From positions 1-5,221 of the forward strand of contig JACCQS010000095.1 of NCBI GenBank assembly GCA_013814015.1: a DNA stretch of 5,221 nt. Reading direction: 5' to 3'. Both the position numbers and the translations under genes were made by a program. Positions 1 through 4,889 of the stretch are shown piece after piece. The notes below the pieces were generated by a model. It was not told the origin of the DNA. It ran no database searches and saw only the letters and a list, made by a program, of their open reading frames with translations. The stretch is from Geodermatophilaceae bacterium. Lineage in GTDB: Bacteria; Actinomycetota; Actinomycetes; Mycobacteriales; Geodermatophilaceae. Positions within the stretch are counted from its first letter, which is position 1. Every line of letters starts with the position of its first letter.

Positions 1-86
1 TCCTCGGACAGGAAGGCCCACAACGCGTCACGGTCGACCCGGGCCGGGTCATCGTCGAGCTCGTAGACGTCATAGTCGATCACCAT
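1..86 (-). CDS. GNAT-family N-acetyltransferase, N-terminal fragment (runs off left edge)
   Basis: Reading leftward from an ATG at 84-86 gives MVIDYDVYELDDDPARVDRD followed by ALWAFLSE, and the frame is still open at base 1. A short acidic first strand followed by a 'hhW.FLSxE' helix is the usual opening of small GNAT acetyltransferases, which transfer an acetyl group from acetyl-CoA to an amine. In the family the next residues are usually aromatic and Arg-rich, but here they lie outside the window. The acetyl-CoA-binding region is not visible, so the substrate cannot be inferred. No convincing ribosome binding site precedes the ATG, and the next codon is GTG (81-83), a possible alternative start. 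The family call rests on about 28 residues. Confidence 0.6.
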   Translation of the reverse strand, partial: MVIDYDVYELDDDPARVDRDALWAFLSE

Positions 87-197
87 GGAAGCAACTGTGC
101 CAGCGTCGTCCGGGGCCGGGTCGGTCAGATCAGGGGGCCGTCCCACCCAAGGATCGGCTATCGGGCATGTCGCCGTCTCGGCGAGGTGATACCACCG
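87..197. other. Intergenic spacer between the GNAT and DUF5701 genes
   Basis: A 111-bp gap between two minus-strand genes. It holds the hairpin at 170-184 described separately. I see no confident promoter for the GNAT gene and no open frame of interest. Confidence 0.5.
170..184 (-). terminator. Possible terminator hairpin after the DUF5701 gene
   Basis: A perfect 6-bp inverted repeat TCGCCG / CGGCGA with a 3-nt loop (TCT on the plus strand) lies 13 bp beyond the repaired DUF5701 stop (198-200). No U-tract follows on the minus strand, so it would be a U-less hairpin of the kind often proposed in actinobacteria. A chance hairpin in GC-rich DNA is a real alternative. Confidence 0.3.
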
Positions 198-826
198 TCA
201 GGCGGCCAAAGGCCTGCGGTCAGCGGCCCAGGCGAACCCCAGCCAGGTGACCCGGTTCCCGGCCCAGCAGCATCCCATGTTCGGCGCATCGCGATTCGCG
301 TTTGCCGTCGCGGCCGGTTCCGTTGCTGATCCAGACGGCCGGCGTCCGAGCGTCCAGCTTCCCGGCGGGCTTCCGCAGCCGCGAGCGGATCGTCATGAAG
401 CAGTGGTTGCGCTCGAGTGCGTCCGGCTGCTGCAACAGCCAGAAGATGCCTTCGTTGAGCGTCAACAGCGTCCGCTGGACAGCGAGGATTGCTGGAAGTG
501 CTTCGTCGGGGCTCCAGTTCGCCATGGAGTCGCCGCGCTCGACATCGTGGAGTAAGTAGATCAGTGATTCCCGGAGTGCCACCTCGTTGATCGCGGAGAA
601 CTGGACGACGTCAGGCATGTCCACCACGACCAAGCCGCTCTTGCCGCGACGAGTGAGCAGTGGGGCGAGTGCTGACGCCGACGCACGCTTCGGGTGGATG
701 ACCAGAAGCGCGTCGCTGCGGTCGCCGGCGGCAGCGGCGCGCAAACTCGGTCGCGGAGATTCTGGCGATTTCAGGTAATCCGAGATCGATCAGTCGATCG
801 GCTTGCTCGGACACTTTCGGCATCAC
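198..826 (-). pseudogene. DUF5701-family protein, interrupted by two +1 frameshifts
   Basis: Three successive minus-strand frames give one family-like protein. Frame A starts at GTG/ATG (826/823) with MMPKVSEQADRLIDLGLPEI and continues ARISATEFAR, matching the DUF5701 opening 'LLDLGYPALAGLS..F'. Frame B (about 744 down to about 292) carries SGLVVVDMPDVVQFSAINEV, the SPDEALPAI block, the TLNEGIFWLLQQP block and RTPAVWISNGTGRDGK. Its own stop is at 220-222, after an unrelated Arg/Gly-rich tail. Frame C (about 290 to 198) restores the family C-terminus, APNMGCCWAGNRVTWLGF. Each switch skips one base. Removing one base near 735-750 and one near 285-300 gives about 208 residues, near my recollection of family length. 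The function of DUF5701 is unknown to me. Two Leu codons are TTA (776-778 and 553-555 on the plus strand), unusual in such GC-rich DNA. A decayed gene or two assembly errors both fit. Confidence 0.72.
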
Positions 827-1310
827 TGTCTGAGAGTGGCCACGCCGTCGGCGCCTTGACCTCCTTGAGCGTGAAGATCGTGCGCATCGACTTGATGCCG
901 GGCAGTCGACGGACGGTGGTCATCGCGAAGTCGGCGTAGGTGTCGAGGTCGCGACCGACCACTTGAAGCAGGAAGTCGGAGTCGCCGGAGACGCTCCAGC
1001 AGGCGACGATCTCGGCGAGCTCGGTGACGGCGGCCTCGAAGGCCTTCGCCGCCGCGTCGCTGTGGTCCTCGATGGAGATCGCGACGAAGGCGAGCACCCC
1101 CCATCCCAGAGCGCGGCGATCCAGCGTGGCGCGATAGCCGGTCACCACGCCCTCGCTCTCCAGTCGCTTCACGCGGCGCCACGTGGGCGAGCTCGATAGC
1201 CGAATCTGCTCAGCCAGCTGAGCGACGGTCAGTCGCGCGTTGACCTGCAACGCCTGCAGGATGGCGACGTCCTGGGTGTCGAAGCCGGACTCGGTTGAAG
1301 CCGCGGGCAT
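771..1310 (-). CDS. Lrp/AsnC-family transcriptional regulator with extended C-terminus
   Basis: A 179-residue DNA-binding regulator. An N-terminal winged helix-turn-helix spans about residues 12-60 (LTVAQLAEQI, then SSSPTWRRVKRLESEGVVTGY). A RAM ligand-binding/oligomerisation domain spans about 68-150 (WGVLAFVAISIE, CWSVSGDSDFLLQVVGRDLD, LPGIKSMRTIFTLKEVK). The ATG at 1308-1310 was chosen because AGGAG lies about 5 nt upstream; a longer TTG start at 1325 would put that site inside the gene. Family members commonly end near '(T/A)xxPL'. Here APTAWPL (153-159) is followed by a 20-residue Ser/Asp/Arg-rich tail that overlaps the DUF5701 start by 56 bp. The gene is divergent from the decarboxylase-like gene, the usual layout for a local Lrp regulator and its target, so it probably controls that operon and itself. 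The effector cannot be told. Confidence 0.9.
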   Translation of the reverse strand: MPAASTESGFDTQDVAILQALQVNARLTVAQLAEQIRLSSSPTWRRVKRLESEGVVTGYRATLDRRALGWGVLAFVAISIEDHSDAAAKAFEAAVTELAEIVACWSVSGDSDFLLQVVGRDLDTYADFAMTTVRRLPGIKSMRTIFTLKEVKAPTAWPLSDSDAESVRASRSTDRSRIT

Positions 1311-1417
1311 GGAATCTCCTCCCAAGTACCAGGGCTGGCACAGGATGCCTTACTGCCGGCAATCGGCGGGAAAGAATGGCATCACTTTTCTCCTTCTCCG
1401 GCATAGCGTGGTGCCTC
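1311..1417. promoter_or_regulatory. Divergent control region, Lrp/AsnC gene versus decarboxylase-like operon
   Basis: A 107-bp gap between two divergent starts. It contains the Lrp ribosome binding site on the minus strand (AGGAG, next to 1311), a perfect 8-bp palindrome TGCCGGCA (1354-1361), and an inverted pair GATGCC (1344-1349) / GGCATC (1378-1383) separated by 28 bp. The widely spaced arms could serve an Lrp-type oligomer that wraps DNA, but six-base arms are weak evidence. I could not place a convincing promoter for the Lrp gene. Confidence 0.45.
1404..1409 (+). promoter_or_regulatory. Candidate -10 element for a leaderless decarboxylase-like transcript
   Basis: TAGCGT fits the actinobacterial TANNNT -10 pattern. 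Its last T is 8 bp before the proposed GTG start at 1418, the spacing expected for an mRNA beginning at or next to the start codon. This would explain the lack of a ribosome binding site there. No good -35 is visible (ATCACT at 17-bp spacing is poor). Confidence 0.33.
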
Positions 1418-2203
1418 GTGACCCAGACTAACGCCCTCGCCGGCTTCACCTCGCCCTACACCCCGACAGGACGCTCCGCGCTGATCCCGGCGCCGCCCTG
1501 GCACTACGCCGGACAGCTGATGTCGCTGGAGCTGAAGGTGGCGCGCGACGCGGCGCAGGCACTCCTCCCGGCAGGGTTCACCGCCACCGGGATGGGCGCC
1601 GCGCACTTCTGCGACTGGCAGTCCACGACCGACGGCACGGAGCTGCTCGACCCCGTCTACGCCCAGTACAAGGAGCTGATCTTGCTGGTCGAGGCGGAGT
1701 ACGCCGGGCAGCGGGTCTTCTACTGCCCCTTCATCTACGTCGACCAAGACCTGTCCCTGGCACGGGGCTGGCTGCAGGGCTGGCCGAAGAAGATCGGCAG
1801 CGTCTGGATCACCCGCAGCTACGCCCTCGACCATCCCGCCGCAGCACCGTTGCGCGCCGGAGTCCGCCTGGGCGCCAGCCTCGCGGTGAAGGACCGGCGC
1901 CTCGCGGAGGCCGCGATCAACCTGACCGGTGAGGGCGCTGACCCGATCGGCTTCCTCGCCGCGCCGGCGTACGGGCTGGTGGCGTCTACCACGCTGCTGG
2001 GCGACGCCCCCGACCGGGGTACGCCGACGTTGGCCCGCGCGGTTATGTCGGAGAAGCAGATCAGCACTGCGCATGGAGCCACCGGAGAGCTGCAGCTCTA
2101 CGCGAGTCCCCGTGACGAGGTGTCCCTGCTCGGCCCCGAGGAGGTCGTGCGCGCGAGTACTTGCGCGGTGGCGCTGACCGTCGACGGCGCGACCACGCAG
2201 TGA
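1418..2203 (+). CDS. Acetoacetate decarboxylase-family protein
   Basis: A 261-residue protein of the acetoacetate decarboxylase (ADC) superfamily. The hallmark is LQGWPKKIGSVW (residues 119-130). By analogy with Lys115/Lys116 of the clostridial enzyme, K124 would form the Schiff base and K125 would lower its pKa. YKELILLVEAEY (84-95) corresponds to the conserved Glu-bearing strand. Length is close to the clostridial enzyme (about 244). The superfamily also includes aldolase/dehydratase-type Schiff-base enzymes that do not decarboxylate acetoacetate, so the substrate is open. The frame extends back to 1295, but that would overlap the Lrp gene. GTG 1418 (VTQTNALAGFTSPYTP) fits the start of recognisable family sequence and a -10 box at leaderless spacing. 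ATG 1376, preceded by a weak GGGAAAG site, is the main alternative. The stop overlaps the next start. Confidence 0.85.
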   Translation: MTQTNALAGFTSPYTPTGRSALIPAPPWHYAGQLMSLELKVARDAAQALLPAGFTATGMGAAHFCDWQSTTDGTELLDPVYAQYKELILLVEAEYAGQRVFYCPFIYVDQDLSLARGWLQGWPKKIGSVWITRSYALDHPAAAPLRAGVRLGASLAVKDRRLAEAAINLTGEGADPIGFLAAPAYGLVASTTLLGDAPDRGTPTLARAVMSEKQISTAHGATGELQLYASPRDEVSLLGPEEVVRASTCAVALTVDGATTQ

Positions 2204-2631
2204 CCACGCAACCCGCGGAGGACACCCGCGTCGCCGTCGTGGTGGACCCAGCGCAGGGCGGCCCCGGTCTCCTCGGCAACACCATCGCGACCATCGCCAT
2301 CGGCCTCGGCGCCGCTGCCCCACAGCTCGGTGGCCCACAGCTCGTCGACCGCGCGGGCTACGCCGTGCAACCCAGCGCCACCGTACCGGTGCCCGTCCTG
2401 CAGGCAGACCCGGACGTGCTGCGCGAGCTGCTGGCTCGTGCGCTCCAGGGTGATCAGGGTCGGATCGTCGTGGCGTTCCCAGGCTTCGCGCGCAGCATGC
2501 ACGACTTCCCGGCATACCAGCTCGAGTTTGCGCGTCGCGACCTCGCGACCGAGGACCTCCACGGAGTCGGACTGGCAGGTCCGCGGAAATGGGTCGCGTC
2601 GCTGACGGGAAGCCTCAGACTGCTCCGCTGA
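2200..2631 (+). CDS. DUF2000-family protein
   Basis: A 143-residue protein. GTG 2200-2202 overlaps the TGA (2201-2203) of the decarboxylase-like gene as GTGA, which implies translational coupling; the longer start at 2161 gives an Arg-rich leader not typical of the family. The sequence follows the DUF2000 plan: an opening strand VAVVVDP (11-17), a glycine-rich GPGLLGNTIATIAIGLGA (21-38), the strand TVPVPVLQAD (61-70), the helix LRELLARAL (74-82), then IVVAFPGFA, and the C-terminal signature GVGLAGPRKWVASLTGSLRL (122-141). DUF2000 proteins are reported to have a peptidyl-tRNA-hydrolase-like fold, but the biochemical role is not established as far as I know. Tight coupling to an ADC-family enzyme suggests the two act together, which is inference. 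No signal peptide or membrane segment is seen, so it is likely cytoplasmic. Confidence 0.85.
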   Translation: MTTQPAEDTRVAVVVDPAQGGPGLLGNTIATIAIGLGAAAPQLGGPQLVDRAGYAVQPSATVPVPVLQADPDVLRELLARALQGDQGRIVVAFPGFARSMHDFPAYQLEFARRDLATEDLHGVGLAGPRKWVASLTGSLRLLR

Positions 2632-2654
2632 GCCCTGATCCGTAAGTTGTTCAG

Positions 2655-2668
2655 CGGCCCGGGGGCCG
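2655..2668 (+). terminator. Possible terminator hairpin at the convergent 3' ends
   Basis: CGGCC / GGCCG pair with a CGGG tetraloop, starting 23 bp after the DUF2000 stop. There is no T-tract. The same bases encode the Arg-Pro-rich end of the minus-strand remnant, so coding constraint or chance could also produce it. Confidence 0.3.
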
Positions 2669-2673
2669 GGTGT

Positions 2674-2685
2674 GGCTGATCAGCC
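2674..2685. repeat. 12-bp perfect palindrome
   Basis: GGCTGATCAGCC reads identically on both strands and sits just beyond the hairpin at 2655-2668. It might be a protein-binding site or part of a compound terminator structure. It lies inside the remnant frame, where it encodes Ala-Arg-Leu-Ile-Ser-His, so chance is possible. Confidence 0.3.
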
Positions 2686-2977
2686 TGGCGACCTGCCTGT
2701 GTTTGACAACCTTGCCCTCGCACACGGCCGCCGCGGCACGCGTCAACCGGGCGAGTTGCACCAGCGGATCTTCGGGCACCCCGCCCTCAGCGTTGCGGAG
2801 CAGATCGAATTCCGCGATCGCGTGCTCGCCGCGTTCATGAGCTGACAGCGCGCGGCACGATTCCAGTCCCGCGCGGGCGGAACGGCTTGCGGCGACGATT
2901 TCGATCGCGTAATGGACGCCGGGCTTCTTGATCTCGTTGTCGTAAGCGGATCCGCCTGTGCGACGCGCTTGATCACC

Positions 2978-2997
2978 GGACGCCTATCGGCGCGTCC
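2978..2997 (-). terminator. Possible terminator hairpin after the TetR gene
   Basis: GGACGC (2978-2983) and GCGTCC (2992-2997) form a perfect 6-bp stem with an 8-nt loop. An alternative register pairs CGCC with GGCG around TATC. It begins 24 bp past the TetR stop, and no U-tract follows. It lies over the upstream edge of the start-less remnant, which supports that frame having no promoter of its own here. Confidence 0.35.
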
Positions 2998-3021
2998 TGG
3001 CCGCCGCTTCTGTGGACGCGC

Positions 3022-3612
3022 TCAACTGTGCGCAAGTGATGCGAGCGCCGCATCGATGACGTCCTGAAGCCGTTTCGGATTGCATTCTGCTCGGGCGACG
3101 ACGTGTAGTCCCTGCATAAGGACGACTAGGAGGCGGGCGTGGGCGCCGCAGTCGAAGTCCTCGCGGATCTCCCCGCGCCGTTGAGCGACCGCGAGGGCCC
3201 GCTCGATCGCGTCTTCGAGCTCGCGGAGCGCGCCGCGGACCACCTGGCCCGCCTCGTCATCACCCGGAAGGATCTCGGCGGAGGTGTTGCCGAGCATGCA
3301 GCCACGCCCGGGAGCGGAACGCGCCGCGGCCAAGACGTCGATGAGCAGATCCCGCACGCGCGGCAGCACCGGGCCGTCCGCGAGCAGTGAGGCGCCAGCC
3401 TGGCGGGCATCATCGGCGTAGCGCTCCAACGCTCGCAGAAACAGCGCGTGCTTATCGCCGAAGGCGCCATACAGGCTGCCTGGCAAGACTCCCAGCTCTT
3501 CCCCCAGCTCTCGCAGCGACGTCCCCGCGTAGCCGCGCTGCCAGAAGACGTCCTTGGCCGCGTTCACCACCTGGCCATCGTCGAACGAGCGAGGTCGACC
3601 GGTCCGAGTCAT
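3022..3612 (-). CDS. TetR-family transcriptional repressor
   Basis: A 196-residue repressor of usual family length. The N-terminal helix-turn-helix is clear: GRPRSFDDGQVVNAAKDVFW, then GYAGTSLRELGEELGV and LPGSLYGAFGDKHALF (to about residue 58). The rest is the helical ligand/dimer domain, including PGRGCMLGNTSAEIL (101-115), a motif of one TetR subgroup. Cysteines are at 105, 155 and 177. C105 sits near the position of the redox-active Cys106 of E. coli NemR, so electrophile sensing is possible, though this is inference from position only. ATG 3612 was chosen because the protein then begins MTRTGRPRSF, as in relatives; the frame runs far upstream but would enter the divergent hydrolase gene. 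No ribosome binding site precedes it, and a -10 ends 6 bp upstream, so the mRNA is probably leaderless. It likely represses itself and the divergent hydrolase operon through the operator at 3628-3651. Confidence 0.93.
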   Translation of the reverse strand: MTRTGRPRSFDDGQVVNAAKDVFWQRGYAGTSLRELGEELGVLPGSLYGAFGDKHALFLRALERYADDARQAGASLLADGPVLPRVRDLLIDVLAAARSAPGRGCMLGNTSAEILPGDDEAGQVVRGALRELEDAIERALAVAQRRGEIREDFDCGAHARLLVVLMQGLHVVARAECNPKRLQDVIDAALASLAHS

Positions 3613-3618
3613 GGGGCC

Positions 3619-3647
3619 ATCGTATGACTTCTTGACACTTCGTTCAA
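3619..3647 (-). promoter_or_regulatory. TetR gene promoter (leaderless)
   Basis: On the minus strand the -35 is TTGAAC (3642-3647) and the -10 is TACGAT (3619-3624), separated by exactly 17 bp. Transcription starting about 7 bp past the -10 would begin at or next to the A of the ATG at 3612, giving an mRNA without a 5' leader. This agrees with the absence of a ribosome binding site. Confidence 0.68.
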
Positions 3648-3651
3648 GAAG
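3628..3651. promoter_or_regulatory. Operator for the TetR repressor (inverted repeat with 8-bp arms)
   Basis: CTTCTTGA (3628-3635), an 8-bp spacer, then TCAAGAAG (3644-3651). The arms are perfectly complementary over 8 bp. The 24-bp site covers the plus-strand -35 (3632-3637) entirely and most or all of the minus-strand -35 (3642-3647), so one bound dimer pair could block both promoters. Size, symmetry and placement are typical of TetR operators. Confidence 0.75.
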
Positions 3652-3660
3652 ACATAGGTT
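3632..3660 (+). promoter_or_regulatory. Promoter of the hydrolase/ABM operon
   Basis: A perfect consensus -35 TTGACA (3632-3637), a 17-bp spacer and a -10 TAGGTT (3655-3660, TANNNT type). The predicted start is near 3667, leaving a leader of about 168 nt before the hydrolase ATG. The -35 lies inside the TetR operator, predicting repression by promoter occlusion. Confidence 0.7.
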
Positions 3661-3666
3661 GCTCGC

Positions 3667-3834
3667 GTAATTCTTGGTCGAACGATCACTAAGTAGGGCA
3701 CCGGAGAGGTGGTGACACCTGGCAGCCGCGTTTGGTTGCTCGGGTTGCGGCGAGATTCTTGGCCCGATCCGGTCTGTCTCGGTGATCGCACTCTCCAGAC
3801 TGAGGCAAGCCACGACACACGACAGGGAGCAATC
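3667..3834 (+). other. Long 5' leader of the hydrolase mRNA with a possible junction fold
   Basis: This region lacks a convincing gene. It can fold as a closed multi-branch structure: outer stem GGAGAG (3703-3708) with CTCTCC (3791-3796), 6 bp; a small hairpin AGGTG/CACCT (3707-3711/3716-3720), which shares two bases with the outer stem; GCCGC/GCGGC (3725-3729/3747-3751); and CGATC/GATCG (3765-3769/3784-3788). The ribosome binding site AGGGAG (3824-3829) lies 3' of the fold. No known riboswitch is recognised. Short GC-rich stems are common by chance. Confidence 0.3.
3824..3829 (+). promoter_or_regulatory. Ribosome binding site of the alpha/beta hydrolase gene
   Basis: AGGGAG lies 5 nt before the ATG at 3835-3837. 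It fixes the start and argues against the longer reading frame that opens at GTG 3709. Confidence 0.75.
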
Positions 3835-4608
3835 ATGGCGACGGTAACGGTGGACGGTGTCCAGACCTGGTACGAGGAGCGCGGGCACGGTGACCCGCTG
3901 GTGCTGCTGCATCCCGGCGGAGCGGGAGTCGACGCGCGGGCGTTCGGCCCGAATCTCGACGCGCTGGCCCAGCACTTTCATGTCTTCACACCCGAACGAC
4001 GTGCGCACGGGCGCACACCCGATGTCGAGGGCCCGATCACGTACGAGCTCATGGCCCAGGACACGATCGCGTTTCTCGACACCGTCATCGGGCAGCCCGT
4101 GCATCTGCTCGGCTACAGCGACGGCGCCGTCGTCGCCTTGCTGGTCGCGCTGAGTCGTCCCGATCTTGTAAGCCGACTGGTTCTGGCTGCCGGGATCTTC
4201 CACCACGAGGGATGGCATGAGGGCGTGCTGGACGGCGAACCGCCGGCCTTCCTCCGCGACAGCTATGGCCAGATCTCACCAGACGGGATCGGCCACTATG
4301 ACGTCGTCGCCGCCAAGCTCGCCGCCACGCACGCCGACGAGCCCGCCCTCGACGCCAGCGAGCTTCAGGAGCTCACCACCCGGACGCTGGTCATGGTCGC
4401 CGACGACGACGAGGTGAGGCTCGAACACGCCGTCGAGATGTACCGCGGCCTGCCCGACGCCGAGCTCGCCGTCGTGCCCGGCACCTCGCACGGACTGCTC
4501 ATGGAGAAACCGGACATGTGCCACCAGCTGATCACCGATTTCCTCAGCCAAGACCCGGTCGCAACGCTCGCCCCGATCCGCCGCGCCAGCCCAGCGGTGA
4601 AACCGTGA
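3835..4608 (+). CDS. Alpha/beta-fold hydrolase
   Basis: A 257-residue cytoplasmic hydrolase of normal family length. Features in order: opening strands ATVTVDGVQTWYEERG; the oxyanion-hole segment PLVLLHPGGAG (21-31); FTPERRAHGRT (51-61), which matches the 'D.RGhG.S' region; the nucleophile elbow LLGYSDGAVV (91-100) with Ser95; a lid region with HHEGWHEG (123-130); the acid region MVADDDEV (187-194), with one of Asp190-192 the likely acid; and PGTSHGLL (215-222) with His219. The Ser/Asp/His triad is therefore intact, and an esterase, lactonase or C-C hydrolase activity is possible; the substrate cannot be told. The start is set by AGGGAG at 3824-3829. The TGA overlaps the GTG of the next gene (GTGA), so the two proteins are probably made together. 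Transcription is from the promoter at 3632-3660 and probably repressed by the divergent TetR protein. Confidence 0.93.
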   Translation: MATVTVDGVQTWYEERGHGDPLVLLHPGGAGVDARAFGPNLDALAQHFHVFTPERRAHGRTPDVEGPITYELMAQDTIAFLDTVIGQPVHLLGYSDGAVVALLVALSRPDLVSRLVLAAGIFHHEGWHEGVLDGEPPAFLRDSYGQISPDGIGHYDVVAAKLAATHADEPALDASELQELTTRTLVMVADDDEVRLEHAVEMYRGLPDAELAVVPGTSHGLLMEKPDMCHQLITDFLSQDPVATLAPIRRASPAVKP

Positions 4609-4889
4609 TCATCGTGTCCGGGCGTATCCAGGCGAAGCCCGGGGCCCGCGACGCCTTCCTCACGGCGTCGCGTGAGTCCATGGTCGCAGCCCGTGCCGCG
4701 CCCGGGTGCCGCGATTTCGTCGTCGCGCCCGATCCGCTCGAACCCAACCGTGTCAACGTCTACGAGGAATGGGAAACCGCCGACGACCTCGAGCGCTTCC
4801 GCGGGGACCGACCCGGGCCCGACCTGACTGTCAGCATCAACCACGCCGATGTGGGCCGCCACGAAGTCGCCTTTACCGGCCCACCCTGA
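4605..4889 (+). CDS. Antibiotic biosynthesis monooxygenase (ABM) domain protein
   Basis: A 94-residue single-domain protein of the dimeric alpha/beta-barrel superfamily, in the size range of YgiN-like quinol monooxygenases. The pattern is typical: first strand VIIVSGRIQAKPG (1-13), helix ARDAFLTASRESMVAARAAP (14-33), GCRDFVVAPDPLEPNRVNVY (34-53), then EEWETADDLERFRG (54-67), and a final strand in place of the usual His-rich helix end. Members oxidise phenolic or quinol substrates without a cofactor, or degrade haem; neither can be assigned. GTG 4605-4607 overlaps the hydrolase TGA (4606-4608). Upstream starts in this frame (from 4518) give a Pro/Arg-rich leader that is the hydrolase gene read out of frame. 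The shared operon suggests the ABM protein and hydrolase work on successive steps of one small-molecule pathway. Confidence 0.85.
   Translation: MIIVSGRIQAKPGARDAFLTASRESMVAARAAPGCRDFVVAPDPLEPNRVNVYEEWETADDLERFRGDRPGPDLTVSINHADVGRHEVAFTGPP

Larger units (their letters stand above)
2651..2983 (-). pseudogene. Start-less open frame: remnant of an unrecognised gene
   Basis: The minus-strand frame is open for 110 codons, from just after an in-frame TAG (2984-2986) to TGA (2651-2653). Its first ATG, GTG or TTG codons come only late in the frame. The translation looks like a real soluble protein: GGSAYDNEIKKPGVHYAIEI (10-29), a Glu/Ala/Arg-rich helical middle (LESCRALSAHERGEHAIAEF, 40-59), and a basic end (KVVKHRQVARLISHT, 91-105). 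My hand count gives about 76% G/C at third positions, as expected for coding DNA here. A GTG at 2974-2976 in another frame could be the original start if a frameshift near 2945-2955 separates them (VIKRVAQADPL then YDNEIKK). I do not recognise the family. It lies just downstream of the TetR gene on the same strand and ends 20 bp from the convergent DUF2000 gene. Chance openness in GC-rich DNA cannot be excluded. Confidence 0.45.

Noticed and set aside
823..1182. Second minus-strand frame inside the Lrp gene
   Set aside because: Highly Arg/Gly-rich translation typical of an out-of-frame reading; the Lrp frame has the complete helix-turn-helix and RAM domains.
1295..1417. N-terminal extension of the decarboxylase-like protein back to 1295
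   Set aside because: It would overlap the start of the divergent Lrp gene and its ribosome binding site, and the added residues do not look like ADC-family sequence.
1382..2515. Long minus-strand open frame (377 codons) opposite the decarboxylase-like and DUF2000 genes
   Set aside because: Arg/Gly/Pro-rich translation without family features; it is the antisense shadow of two well-supported genes.
2743..2976. 77-codon minus-strand frame starting at GTG 2976
   Set aside because: Ser/Arg/Pro-rich shadow of the better-composed remnant frame at 2651-2983; only its first few codons may belong to the original gene.
3703..3810. Glycine riboswitch, suggested by GGAGAG and CTCTCC
   Set aside because: The conserved core between the stems is absent and the 3' side does not follow the aptamer consensus; only the closing-stem bases resemble it.
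3709..3834. Hydrolase start at GTG 3709, or a separate leader peptide
   Set aside because: The added 42 residues do not resemble the family, GGAGAG at 3703-3708 directly abuts that GTG, and ATG 3835 has a better-spaced ribosome binding site.
3613..4218. Upstream extension of the TetR protein
   Set aside because: It would run through the divergent promoter and into the hydrolase gene; MTRTGRPRSF is a normal TetR start with its own -10 just upstream.
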